Assembly: GCA_016716525.1 (NCBI GenBank)
Contig: JADJWE010000001.1
Span: 868,001-932,000 of the forward strand
Direction of reading: 5' to 3'
Length of the DNA stretch: 64,000 nt
Source of the DNA: Candidatus Flexicrinis affinis
GTDB lineage: Bacteria; Chloroflexota; Anaerolineae; Aggregatilineales; Phototrophicaceae
Part shown: positions 35,350-44,355 of the stretch, one piece after another
Position numbering within the stretch: the first letter of the stretch is position 1
Layout: the number at the start of each line of letters is the position of its first letter
The notes under the pieces: model-generated
Told to the model about the DNA's origin: nothing
Seen by the model: only the letters and a program-made list of their open reading frames with translations
Database searches by the model: none
Made by a program: the position numbers and the translations under genes

Positions 35350-37076
35350 ATCTTGACGCGCTGACCCTCTCGGCGCTGCTAGACGAATTGATGGATGTCA
35401 TCGTCGGTGGACGAATTCAGGATGCCATCGACGTCAACGACGATTCGGTCGGCCTCGAGATCTACGCGGACCATCGGCGTCACTACCTGTACCTCAGCGC
35501 CGACCCGCAAACGCCGCGCGTGCATCTCGTCACGGACAAGCTGCGCCGTGGCCGATCTACGCCGACTCAACTTGGTTTGCTGCTGCGGCGCTATGTCGAG
35601 GGCGGGATGCTCACCCACATCCATCAACCGCCGTGGGAGCGCGTGCTGCACTTCGAAATCCTCGGCCCTGAAGGCGAATGCACGTTGATCATCGAGCCGA
35701 TGGAGCGGCGGGCGAACCTGCTTCTCGTTCAAGACGGCACTATCCGCGATTGTCTGCGCCGCGTGGGATCGTCCGAGAACCGCATGCGTGTGAGCCTGCC
35801 CGGAAAGCCCTACGTCGAACCCCCGCCACAGGTTGGCAAGTTCGACCTGTTCGACATCGACGTAGAACAGATCGCCGACCTGTTCGCTGGAAATACCGAC
35901 GCCAAGCTCAAAGCGTCGCAACTGCTGTCCCGGCGCGTGTTGGGCGTATCGCCGCTGCTGGCCCGCGAGATTGTGTTTACCGCGCATGGCGACACCGATA
36001 TCCTCGCGCAGCACGTCGAAGCGGATGCTCTGTTCGAGGCGTTGAGCGCCTTGACTGCACCGCTGAAGGCGCGTGAGTGGCAGCCCGGCATCGCACATGA
36101 CGAACGCGGTGTTACGGCGTTCACCGTGTATCCGCTAACCCACGTGGACGGCTGGGAGCGGGTCGATACCGTCAGCGAGGCACTGTCAACGTATTACGGC
36201 GCGCCGGTTGGACCGGAGGCTTACACGGCGGCCAAATCGCCGATCCGCACGATCATTGAGGAGGCAACGGCCCGGTTGTCGGCAAAGCTCGCGTCGCTGA
36301 ACGAGTCGATGACCGACGATAGCGAGCGTGAGCTGCTCAAGCTGTCGGGCGAGCTGGTGCTGGCCTATCAGTATGCGATTCAGCCGGGACAAACCGAACT
36401 GAAGGCCGAGTATGAAGTTGGCAAGCCACCGTTAGCGATCAAGCTCAACCCCGATTTGACGCCGGTCGAGAATGCTCAGGCGTACTTCGCACGTTACAAC
36501 AAGGCCAAGCGCGCCCTTGAAGACGTCCCCGGCCTGATCGCCGATACCGAAGCGGCGCTTCAGCACCTTGCCCAACTGCAGACCGATCTCGATCTCGCGT
36601 CCAACTGGCCGGAGATCGACGAGGTGCAGTCGGCGTTGATGGGGGCGGGATTCGCGCGGCGGGGCACGCTGAAGCGGCTCGGCGGCGGGACCAGCAGCGG
36701 TCCGCTGCGGTTGGTCACGCGCGACGGGTTTGTCATCTGGGTGGGACGCAACAGCCGCCAAAACGACCTTGTGACGTTCGGCAAAGGCAGCCCGGAGGAT
36801 TTGTGGCTGCATGTGCGCGGCGTACCGGGCGCGCACGTCGTGATCAAGATGGACGGCCGCGCGATCCCCGACGACGTTACCACCGTTGCCGCGTCGATTG
36901 CCGCGCATTACAGCGCCAAACGCGGTGAGGCGAAGGCGCCGGTGGATGTCACGCGTGTGAAGTACGTCAAGAAGATCAAGGGCGCGGCGGCGGGAATGGT
37001 GACGTATCGCAACGAGACCACGCTGACGGTCGACGCGCAGTCCGAAAAGTCGTTCGAAAAGGAGCTGATGTTGTGA
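35346..37076 (+). CDS. rqcH: RqcH/NFACT-family ribosome quality control protein
   Basis: 576-residue NFACT protein, the bacterial counterpart of Rqc2, formerly annotated fibronectin-binding. Family members bind stalled 50S-peptidyl-tRNA complexes and direct Ala tailing. The NFACT-N domain is about 1-210, a helix-hairpin-helix and coiled-coil region spans about 210-440, and the NFACT-R domain holds VGRNSRQNDLVTF and DLWLHVRGVPGAHVVI. The start TTG 35346 overlaps the cytochrome stop (TTGA), and the stop overlaps the kinase start, so it is embedded in a respiratory transcript. Confidence 0.92.
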   Translation: MNLDALTLSALLDELMDVIVGGRIQDAIDVNDDSVGLEIYADHRRHYLYLSADPQTPRVHLVTDKLRRGRSTPTQLGLLLRRYVEGGMLTHIHQPPWERVLHFEILGPEGECTLIIEPMERRANLLLVQDGTIRDCLRRVGSSENRMRVSLPGKPYVEPPPQVGKFDLFDIDVEQIADLFAGNTDAKLKASQLLSRRVLGVSPLLAREIVFTAHGDTDILAQHVEADALFEALSALTAPLKAREWQPGIAHDERGVTAFTVYPLTHVDGWERVDTVSEALSTYYGAPVGPEAYTAAKSPIRTIIEEATARLSAKLASLNESMTDDSERELLKLSGELVLAYQYAIQPGQTELKAEYEVGKPPLAIKLNPDLTPVENAQAYFARYNKAKRALEDVPGLIADTEAALQHLAQLQTDLDLASNWPEIDEVQSALMGAGFARRGTLKRLGGGTSSGPLRLVTRDGFVIWVGRNSRQNDLVTFGKGSPEDLWLHVRGVPGAHVVIKMDGRAIPDDVTTVAASIAAHYSAKRGEAKAPVDVTRVKYVKKIKGAAAGMVTYRNETTLTVDAQSEKSFEKELML

Positions 37077-37894
37077 GCAAGCACGGTTTGAACAGCGACG
37101 CCCTGCGGATAAAGCCCGGCCATTCGGTCAAGCTCAGCCAGATCGACCCGCAGGGAGATGCCAGCCTCAACAAAGACAAGACGAAGTCGGTTACTGAGTC
37201 GCTTGAAGACGAGCTTTATGAACTGCAGTCGCGGCTCTATGCCGAGGGAAGGCAATCCCTATTGGTTGTCTTGCAGGCGATGGACGCGGGCGGCAAAGAC
37301 GGGACAATCAAAGCCGTGTTTCGCGGCCTAAACCCGCAAGGCGTCGTCGTCACTCCGTTCAAAGTGCCGACGCCGATCGAACTCGCGCATGACTTTCTAT
37401 GGCGCGTGCATCAGCGCGTGCCGGCCAAAGGGCAGATCGGCATCTTCAACCGGAGCCACTACGAGGACGTGCTGGTCGTCCGGGTGAACCAGCTGGTCCC
37501 CGAGAAAGTGTGGCGCGCCCGCTACAACCAGATCAACGAGTTCGAGCAGCTGCTTACCGAGTCCGGCACGCGTGTCATCAAGTTCTTCCTGCACATCAGC
37601 AAGGATGAACAGAAAGAACGCCTTGTCGACCGTCTCAGCAGTCCGGACGAGCAGTGGAAGTTCAGTACCGGCGACCTGCCTGTGCGCGAGCGTTGGGACG
37701 ATTACATGAAGGCTTATGAGGATGTGTTCGAGCAGTGCAGTACCGATCGTGCGCCATGGTACGTCATCCCCGCCAACCGCAAATGGCAGCGCAACTACTT
37801 TGTCACACGCATCCTGATCGAGACGCTCAAGGATATGAACCCGCAGTATCCCGATCCGGAGCCGGGTCTGGACAAGGTCGTCATACCTGACTAG
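37073..37894 (+). CDS. PPK2-family polyphosphate kinase
   Basis: 273 residues. Walker A-like AMDAGGKDGTIK (near residue 68), Asp/Arg-containing NRSHYEDVLVVRV, and the lid RLSSPDEQWKFSTGDL are diagnostic of PPK2. These enzymes transfer phosphate between polyphosphate and nucleoside mono- or diphosphates; the direction and nucleotide preference cannot be read. GTG start within the rqcH stop. Convergent with the glycosyltransferase cluster, with a four-base overlap. Confidence 0.93.
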   Translation: MSKHGLNSDALRIKPGHSVKLSQIDPQGDASLNKDKTKSVTESLEDELYELQSRLYAEGRQSLLVVLQAMDAGGKDGTIKAVFRGLNPQGVVVTPFKVPTPIELAHDFLWRVHQRVPAKGQIGIFNRSHYEDVLVVRVNQLVPEKVWRARYNQINEFEQLLTESGTRVIKFFLHISKDEQKERLVDRLSSPDEQWKFSTGDLPVRERWDDYMKAYEDVFEQCSTDRAPWYVIPANRKWQRNYFVTRILIETLKDMNPQYPDPEPGLDKVVIPD

Positions 37895-39078
37895 TGGCTT
37901 GTGATCCGTCGTGCCGCTTCGAGCACACTGCCGGCACTGATGTCGGTCACACACGGGTGATATTCGGGCAGGTCGGAGCCCCAATCGAGTACTCCGCAGC
38001 CCAAACAGGCGATGTCTGAGGTCAACACCGCGTGCCGGTCGGACGGACCCCACGTGCCGAACTCATGCACACGGGCTGGGCCAAACAGCGCTACGGTTGG
38101 TGTGTTTACTGCGGACGCGAGGTGAATAGGCCCGCTGTCCGGCCCCAGCACAACCAGTGAACGCGCGAACAGCGCCGCGAGTGTGCCGACACTCGTTTCA
38201 CCTGCCGCAACAACAGCAGACGCTGACATCAATTCGGCGATATGCCGGGTCATCGGCAGTTCGTGTTCGCGGCCCGTCAAAACCACCGTGGCATCGAGTT
38301 GTTCGCTGAGCGTATCGCCCACCTGCGCCCAGCGCTCGTCCGTCCATTGTTTCGTCCATGTCCCGCTGCCGGGATGAATGCACACGATACGCGCATCAGC
38401 CGGCAAGCCACTGCGGCGAAGCAGACTTGACGCGTCATCGTCGTCGAGGCTGGAGAACGGATAGTTCAACCCCATCGCGTCGGCTTGGAGCGCACCTGTC
38501 CACGACTCGACCAACTGCAAACAGTTGACGACGGCATGTGCATTCTGAAACGGAATCCGTTCGTTCAGGAACGGGGCCACGTCCGGCAGGTCGAACCCGA
38601 TCCGGCGCCGGATGCCGGCGAGATGCGCCAACATCGCCCCCCACCAGTGATCCGGCCTCAGAATCACGGCGCTGTCGTAACCGATCTTGCGCAGCATGCG
38701 GCTTGCTGTGACGGCCTGCACGTACGGCGAATGCGTGTGATGTTCTTCCGAGCGGCCGAAACCGGGGAAGGGGAGTGTCAACACACGTTCAACCTCGACT
38801 ACGTTCTCAAGCACGGATGCAGCCCACGGCCCAACCAATGCATGCAGTTCGAGGTCGGGGCGAGCGGCCTTGAGCGCACGGATCGCGGGAAGCGTCAACA
38901 GCATGTCGCCGACGTGGTCGGGCCTAATGAGCAGCACGCGCCGGCTAGGACGCATGGGCGCGAAACGCACGTGTGCGACGATGCTGAGGAGTCTCCGGCG
39001 CAAGAGGTGCTTCAACGGCGGTTTGCGAAACGCCTCGCTGAGGGCGATGTTGCGGGCGGCCAGCGTGTCTCTATCCAA
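37891..39078 (-). CDS. Glycosyltransferase family 9 (heptosyltransferase-like)
   Basis: 395 residues from TTG 39078, preferred because GGGAGG lies six bases upstream within the end of the preceding gene; the longer frame to ATG 39117 overlaps more. LLIRPDHVGDMLLTLPAIRAL is the GT9 N-terminal motif, CIHPGSGTWTKQW the nucleotide-sugar region, and LVVLGPDSGPIHLASAVNTPTVALFGP the donor-binding one. GT9 enzymes add ADP-heptose or related sugars to LPS cores. Chloroflexota mostly lack classic LPS, so the acceptor may be another envelope glycan. Confidence 0.9.
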   Translation of the reverse strand: MDRDTLAARNIALSEAFRKPPLKHLLRRRLLSIVAHVRFAPMRPSRRVLLIRPDHVGDMLLTLPAIRALKAARPDLELHALVGPWAASVLENVVEVERVLTLPFPGFGRSEEHHTHSPYVQAVTASRMLRKIGYDSAVILRPDHWWGAMLAHLAGIRRRIGFDLPDVAPFLNERIPFQNAHAVVNCLQLVESWTGALQADAMGLNYPFSSLDDDDASSLLRRSGLPADARIVCIHPGSGTWTKQWTDERWAQVGDTLSEQLDATVVLTGREHELPMTRHIAELMSASAVVAAGETSVGTLAALFARSLVVLGPDSGPIHLASAVNTPTVALFGPARVHEFGTWGPSDRHAVLTSDIACLGCGVLDWGSDLPEYHPCVTDISAGSVLEAARRITSH

Positions 39079-40285
39079 TTCCGGCCTCCCGATAGGCGTT
39101 GGCAAGCGGGGCTGCAATGGCCTGCCACGAGTAGGTTTTGTTCACTACGGACATCGCCCGTTCTCGCATCGAAGCGGCGCGCTCCGGTTCGACAAGGACG
39201 CCCACGATGTGTTTCGCTAACTCGTCGGCGTCGTCGGCAATCAGCATACTGCTGCGAGCCTCTTCGGTCAGCCCTGCCGCGCCAGTCGATGTCGACACGA
39301 TCGCGCAGCCAGCCGCCATGGCTTCAAGCAGTTTGAGGCGTGTGCCGCTGCCCATCCTCAGCGGTGCGACGTAAACGGCGGCAGCGGCGAGGTACGGCCC
39401 GACCTCCGGCACGAAACCCGTGACCGTCACGCCGTCGACTTCGCGCAGGCGATCGAGCCGTGAATGGGGCTGCTGACCGACGATCATGAAGCGCGCAGAC
39501 GGGACGCGTTTGCGCACAGCGGGCAAGACATCGTCGGTGAACCACAACGCGGCGTCGACGTTCGGCCGATAATCCATTTTTCCGGTAAACACGATCGTGT
39601 TCGGGAAAACGTTGGGTGCGGGCGTGAGATTCGAGTAGTTGGCTGGGTCAATCGCGCTTGGAACGACGGCGATCGGGCGATCTGGACCCAACGCCGTAAG
39701 CGCGTCGGCATCCTCCTGTGACACGGCGACCACGAGATCGGACTGCGCCATCATCGCGTGTTCAAACCTCGCGATGCGACGCGATTGCACCCACGAGTAG
39801 GCCGCCATCGGCCAGCGCCGGAATTCAGATGCGTCAATGCCGGAGATCACGCGTTGAAGCCGGTACTCGGCGTTAAACGTATCGAACACACGTTTGAGCG
39901 ACGGTGCGGCGTCGCGGACGATTGCAAGCGTCCACGCCATCTCGATGCCCTCGGCCTGCACGAGGTCGAACGTGTCGTGTTTTAGCATGTCGTGCAGCGA
40001 ATTCGTGTAGTCATCGGAGGCGAGCCGGCTGGCGATGTCTGGCCGGCCGGTCACCAAGGAACGGATACGCTGCAGGAGCGTACGGTGAGGCGGCTCGCAC
40101 ACGCGAACGTCACGGCACAAATCTACTAGCGGTGTAGATTTCCAGTCGGTGCCCGGTTCGCCGTAGGTCAGCAGCGATACGCTGTGCCCGAGGCTGTGTA
40201 GGGCACGGATCAGGCTCAGGACGCGCAGTGCCCCGCCGGAGGTGGCAGGGTAGGGCAGCGCCGACGTCAGAAGCAGTACGTTCAT
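39071..40285 (-). CDS. Glycosyltransferase, GT4 type
   Basis: 404 residues. The N-terminus LLTSALPYPATSGGALRVLSLI is the acceptor-binding Rossmann strand, and the C-terminal domain shows IVFTGKMDYRPNVDA and the donor EX7E-like region from APLRMGSGTRLKLLEAMAAG. Retaining transferase of the GT-B fold, substrate unknown. Its start overlaps the next GT gene and its stop overlaps GT9, indicating one transcript. Confidence 0.9.
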   Translation of the reverse strand: MNVLLLTSALPYPATSGGALRVLSLIRALHSLGHSVSLLTYGEPGTDWKSTPLVDLCRDVRVCEPPHRTLLQRIRSLVTGRPDIASRLASDDYTNSLHDMLKHDTFDLVQAEGIEMAWTLAIVRDAAPSLKRVFDTFNAEYRLQRVISGIDASEFRRWPMAAYSWVQSRRIARFEHAMMAQSDLVVAVSQEDADALTALGPDRPIAVVPSAIDPANYSNLTPAPNVFPNTIVFTGKMDYRPNVDAALWFTDDVLPAVRKRVPSARFMIVGQQPHSRLDRLREVDGVTVTGFVPEVGPYLAAAAVYVAPLRMGSGTRLKLLEAMAAGCAIVSTSTGAAGLTEEARSSMLIADDADELAKHIVGVLVEPERAASMRERAMSVVNKTYSWQAIAAPLANAYREAGIG

Positions 40286-41382
40286 GCGGCCACCACACGG
40301 CGGTACGTTTCAAGCGCAATGCGAGCGGAGCGTTCCCACGTGAAGCGTGATGCACGCTTCAGGCCCGCTTCCCGCTGGTCGTCCAGCCAAGCCGCGTCTT
40401 GACCTGCGACGCGACTGATCGCGTCAGCAATCGACTGCGGATCGTCGGGATTCACCAGAAGCCCGACCCCATCGACCACCTCAGGCAGCGAACCGCGGTC
40501 GCTCACAATCGGGACGGTGCCGCACGCCATCGCCTCAAGTGCCGGCAGCCCGAAGCCCTCGTAATATGCGGGCAGCAGCAGCGCCCGCGCTCCACTATAC
40601 AGGGCAGGAAAGGCCGACCATGGCGCGCCGGGAATGTGAATCACGCCCGGAGTGGATCGGATTGCAGCCATGGAACGCTCGGCAAGCCAACCCTCCTCAC
40701 CGACGATAGCCAGCAGTGGAATGTCTGTGATCGACTCGCGCGCGATCCGGTAGCCTTCGCATAACCCCTCGATGTTCTTACGCGGGCCGATCGTCCCGAC
40801 AAACAGCAGATAGCCCGGCGTCAGGTCAAAGGGTGCTAGTCCTTTCGCGATGTCGTTGGCTTTGAGTGGATGAAACGCAGGATCGACGCCGTGATACTGC
40901 ACGGTGATCCTGTCTAGCGGGACATTCAGCAGCTTGATCAGATCGTCACGCGTGGCGTTACTCACGGCGAGGATGTGATCGGCGTGTTCGACTGCCCACG
41001 CGATCTGATCGTTGTAGTAGCGCTGGCTGTCGGCCGTCATCTGGTCGGGATACCTCAGGAACGCCAAATCGTGCACAGTGATAACGTGCCGGCGGCCCCC
41101 TCGCCACGGCGGAATGAAGTCCGGGCTGTGAAGGACGTCAAACCTACCGCGCAGCAGTTCGGCCGAAAGCGCGATGCGCTCCAGCCGGTGATGCGGCGGC
41201 GTCCATGCGGTGAGGTGGGGAAGGCGCGGCTCAAGGAGTTCTTTGGCGCGGCGGCTCTGTACGATCGTCAACTGCTCCGGCGGATTCAAATCCACGATGG
41301 CAGAAGCGAGCGCCCGGATATAGGTCGATGTCCCACCGGCGCGGTAGGCGGTAAGTCGGGCGTCGAGGCCGATTCGGTTCAT
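40282..41382 (-). CDS. Glycosyltransferase, GT4 type (group 1)
   Basis: 366 residues. IGLDARLTAYRAGGTSTYIRALA at the start, LHSPDFIPPW, FVGTIGPRKNIEGLCEGY, and the EX7E donor motif in YYEGFGLPALEAMACGTVPIVSD. This GT-B family includes mannosyl- and rhamnosyltransferases of envelope or exopolysaccharide synthesis. No signal peptide, so it acts on the cytoplasmic side. Four-base overlap with the downstream GT4 gene and a 32-base gap from the binding protein gene. Confidence 0.92.
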   Translation of the reverse strand: MNRIGLDARLTAYRAGGTSTYIRALASAIVDLNPPEQLTIVQSRRAKELLEPRLPHLTAWTPPHHRLERIALSAELLRGRFDVLHSPDFIPPWRGGRRHVITVHDLAFLRYPDQMTADSQRYYNDQIAWAVEHADHILAVSNATRDDLIKLLNVPLDRITVQYHGVDPAFHPLKANDIAKGLAPFDLTPGYLLFVGTIGPRKNIEGLCEGYRIARESITDIPLLAIVGEEGWLAERSMAAIRSTPGVIHIPGAPWSAFPALYSGARALLLPAYYEGFGLPALEAMACGTVPIVSDRGSLPEVVDGVGLLVNPDDPQSIADAISRVAGQDAAWLDDQREAGLKRASRFTWERSARIALETYRRVVAA

Positions 41383-41414
41383 GCGCGTAGTATACGGCGC
41401 GCAACTTCAAGCGG

Positions 41415-42224
41415 CTAGGGGACGCGCACGGACGGGTCCGGTCCGACAAACGCGCTCAGGAGTTGGTCGATGGTGCCGTCGTTGAGCAGCACCAGCAGCG
41501 CGTTGTTGACGTGGTACAGTACGTCGCGCCGGTCGGCACTGACGGCGCCGGCGTAGAACTCGGCGGTGAGGTACTCGGCATGGCAGCAGGCTGCGATCTG
41601 ACTGGCGTACTGCCTTGCAGTCATCGCGTCAATGATTGCGGCATCGGCCACGACGAATTCGGTCACGCTGCGAAGCGCAAGCTCGGCCGACTCGAACGTC
41701 ACGACAGTGAGGTCCAGCACGCGGCGAGACCATCTGCGCGCTTCGGTATGGCCACGCGCCCCGAGTTCCACCGCGACGTGCTGACCAGCTAGGCTCCACC
41801 CTGAGTCGATCTCGTCATGGCTGATCAACACTAGGCCATCGTTGAGATACCCCCACGTATAGTACACGTCGGCTGGCACCACGTCCGCAACGCGGATGGC
41901 CGCGAAAGAGACGTCGGCGACATGCGTGCGCACGGCGTCGTACGCACTGTCGAAGTTGACCATCACGAACCGCGCCTCCAATCCAAGATGCGCCGCGACG
42001 GCCTTACCCAACTCGATGTCTACGCCTACGAAGGTGTCGCCTACGATGGACCCGAACGGCGCGTAGCTGGGGTCGATTCCGATGGTCAGCGTGCCGTCCG
42101 GAAAGACCTCGTCAACAGGCCCGACGCGATCTTGCTGCACCCACCACAGGGCGATCGTGAAGACAGGCAGCGCGAGCAGCCAACTGCGCCGGCGCAGCGT
42201 GCGGAGAAGCCCCGGCGGAATCAC
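41415..42224 (-). CDS. Family 3 solute-binding protein (amino-acid-binding type)
   Basis: 270 residues from GTG 42224 (GTGA overlap with the preceding gene). An N-terminal hydrophobic segment RSWLLALPVFTIALWW anchors or exports it; there is no lipobox. LTIGIDPSYAPFGSIVGDTFVGVDIELGKAVAAHLG is the SBP_bac_3 start, with two substrate lobes after. No permease or ATPase gene is beside it, so it may be an orphan receptor or serve a distant transporter. Its presence within a polysaccharide cluster is odd. Confidence 0.85.
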   Translation of the reverse strand: MIPPGLLRTLRRRSWLLALPVFTIALWWVQQDRVGPVDEVFPDGTLTIGIDPSYAPFGSIVGDTFVGVDIELGKAVAAHLGLEARFVMVNFDSAYDAVRTHVADVSFAAIRVADVVPADVYYTWGYLNDGLVLISHDEIDSGWSLAGQHVAVELGARGHTEARRWSRRVLDLTVVTFESAELALRSVTEFVVADAAIIDAMTARQYASQIAACCHAEYLTAEFYAGAVSADRRDVLYHVNNALLVLLNDGTIDQLLSAFVGPDPSVRVP

Positions 42225-43369
42225 GGTGCGCTCCCCGTCGCATAGGCTTGCAGCGCGAAATACAACGGTTTGAGGTCGAAGTCGGTGGTCGCCAAGACGA
42301 ACCCGTCGGGATAGCTGTTGGCCGGTGCCGGATAGCGAAATACCCACATACACTGTTTGATCAACCACGGCCAGTGCTCGCCCGCCCATCGGTAGGCATC
42401 GAGCGTGTTCGTCACGCGTTGAGCCGGGGTGACGGCGCCTGCCCAGCGCGGGTGATCGTTCCAACCGAATTCGGTGATCCACACGCCCATCGCCTCCAGA
42501 CCGTATTCGACCAACACTTCGCGCAGCAGTTCCACGCGCCGGAAGTTGAGGCGGTCACGCGCCGGAGAATCCATCGCAGCCGACTGAAGGCCGTAGCTGT
42601 GCACCGCCAACCCATCAAAGTGCGATGCAGCGCCGGCGTCCAGCATGCCGCGCAGGTACAGTACATCCTCCAAGCCGGTCGTACTGCCGGCGGGTTCCAA
42701 CGTCGGCGCTAGCGCCCCGGCAAGGATCGTCACGTTAGGCGCAGTGGCACGCACCGCTTCCGCGGTAGCGGCCAGCAGCGCCGTATACTCCACCGGATCG
42801 ACCGGACGGAAGCCCCACTCGAACGTGAGGTTCGGCTCGTTCCAGACGATGATCGCCGCAAGGTCGTCGCGGTACCGCGACGCGAAGCGGGCGGCGTAGG
42901 CCGCGAAATCGTCATACGACTCGACTGGCAGTTCGTTGAACGTGGTCGGTGTGTCATCCTCGCGCTGACGTGCCCATTCCGGCACCAGCCCGAGCCGCGC
43001 GATCACACGGATGCCTTGATTGCGTGCGTGCCGGAAAATCCGATCCGGTTGGCTCCAGTCGTCCAGTCCGCGGCTTCGTTCGACATACGCCCACGGGAAG
43101 AATTCGACGATCGTGTCCGCGCCCATCTCACGAATGGCGCGCAGGGTTTGCTGCATGCGAAACTCCGGCACCTCGTCGATCAGACGGGTATGGATGCACA
43201 AATGTGGCGCGGTTGTCTCGACTGCTTGTGGCGGGTCCAGCGCGACATGCTGGGGCGCGGGTGCGACTTGCGCGATCAGCCATAGGGCCGCAAAGCCCTT
43301 CAGGCACCACACCGCGGTGTTGAGATTCAGCCAGCCCGGCCAGCGCCAAGTCCGCCCCGCGAATCGCAT
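42221..43369 (-). CDS. Glycoside hydrolase-like protein (GH39/GH5-type barrel)
   Basis: 382 residues with an N-terminal membrane or signal segment (about 20-36). The TIM-barrel carries IIVWNEPNLTFEW (acid/base Glu, near residue 177) and WITEFGWND (nucleophile Glu, near 300), arrangement typical of clan GH-A. The Asn-Glu-Pro before the first Glu supports a retaining glycosidase. Substrate unknown; probably outside the membrane, trimming or processing the glycan made by the downstream transferases. First gene of the minus-strand cluster. Confidence 0.82.
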   Translation of the reverse strand: MRFAGRTWRWPGWLNLNTAVWCLKGFAALWLIAQVAPAPQHVALDPPQAVETTAPHLCIHTRLIDEVPEFRMQQTLRAIREMGADTIVEFFPWAYVERSRGLDDWSQPDRIFRHARNQGIRVIARLGLVPEWARQREDDTPTTFNELPVESYDDFAAYAARFASRYRDDLAAIIVWNEPNLTFEWGFRPVDPVEYTALLAATAEAVRATAPNVTILAGALAPTLEPAGSTTGLEDVLYLRGMLDAGAASHFDGLAVHSYGLQSAAMDSPARDRLNFRRVELLREVLVEYGLEAMGVWITEFGWNDHPRWAGAVTPAQRVTNTLDAYRWAGEHWPWLIKQCMWVFRYPAPANSYPDGFVLATTDFDLKPLYFALQAYATGSAP

Positions 43370-43518
43370 CGTCAGCCTTACGTGTCGTCATCTACGGCTG
43401 AGAGTACGAACAGGGCCGCATATCTGTCAACTCGTGAAGGGCAATCGTCGCTAAATGGTTGTCGTCGCGCCGGGTGTCGTATGCTATGCTGGCCTTCGAA
43501 CACGTACACGAGGTGACT
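43370..43518. promoter_or_regulatory. Divergent promoter region
   Basis: 149 bases between divergent genes. Two TATGCT boxes (43480-43485 and 43485-43490) on the plus strand match the trp -10, but TTGTCG at 43459-43464 is spaced 15 or 20 bases from them, so the promoter is only tentative. Confidence 0.35.
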
Positions 43519-44355
43519 ATGCTGTTCTCCCTCAACTATTCCACGGAGATGGCGGCCCTGCTGCGATCGGGCGAAATCGAGGTCGATCGCATCAAGTGCC
43601 CGGAGTGGCCCGACATGATCGCTGAGGCCAGCGCATACGGGCAGGTCTACGTGCACTTCAAACTCATGGCGGGGCAGGGGCTGCTCGCGGCCGCCTTGCT
43701 CGACAGCGTTGCCAAGTTCCGGCAGGAAACGGACACACCGTTCGTCAACACACACATTGGTCCGTCAGCGGCGCTATACCCACTGCCGAGCGACCGGAAG
43801 GCCGCCAAGGACGCGGTGCGGCGCTCGTTTGACCAACTCTCCGAACGGTTCGGGCCGGACGCCGTTATTGCGGAGAACGTGCCGTACCCCGAGCACTCGA
43901 GCAGCGACAAGGCCGCGATCGGCGTCGAACCGGAGTTCATCAGCGAGGTGATCGAGGAAGCCGGCGTCGGGCTGCTGCTGGACATCGGCCACGCGCGCCG
44001 CGTCGCCGAGCATTGGGCCATCGATCCGCGCGTATACATGAGTCGGCTGCCTGTCCACCGCTTGCGCGAAATCCACATTACCGGCCTCGGTTACAGCCCG
44101 CGAGGTACGCGCGTCGATCACATGCCAATGCGCGACGAAGATTGGGATCTGCTGCAGTGGGCGCTGGACAACGTGCAGAGCGGGAATTGGTCCAAGCCGT
44201 GGTCAGTCTCGTGCGAGTACGGCGGCGTCGGAGAGCCGTTCCGCTGGCGCAGCCGAGCCGACGTGATCGCGCGTGAAGCACCGCGCATGTTGGCGATGGT
44301 GCGCGCCGCACAGCCTGTGGCGGTGTCGCAGCTGAAGCCTACGGGTGAAGCGTGA
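43519..44355 (+). CDS. DUF692 (MbnB/TglH-like) family protein
   Basis: 279 residues from ATG 43519, with GAGGTG just upstream; the longer frame begins in the promoter region. The xylose isomerase-like barrel shows NTHIGP, IAENVPYPE, LLLDIGHARRVAEH, EIHITGLG, DHMPM and CEYGG, which supply His, Glu, Asn and Asp at the usual iron-ligand places. Characterised relatives (MbnB, TglH, ChrH) are multi-iron oxygenases that modify peptide Cys residues together with a small partner protein. No partner or Cys-rich precursor gene is adjacent. It converges on, and overlaps, the M23 gene. Function open. Confidence 0.72.
   Translation: MLFSLNYSTEMAALLRSGEIEVDRIKCPEWPDMIAEASAYGQVYVHFKLMAGQGLLAAALLDSVAKFRQETDTPFVNTHIGPSAALYPLPSDRKAAKDAVRRSFDQLSERFGPDAVIAENVPYPEHSSSDKAAIGVEPEFISEVIEEAGVGLLLDIGHARRVAEHWAIDPRVYMSRLPVHRLREIHITGLGYSPRGTRVDHMPMRDEDWDLLQWALDNVQSGNWSKPWSVSCEYGGVGEPFRWRSRADVIAREAPRMLAMVRAAQPVAVSQLKPTGEA

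Noticed and set aside
38485..39336. Plus-strand 283-residue ORF under the GT9 gene
   Set aside because: Composition typical of antisense frames; GT9 and GT4 on the minus strand account for the region.
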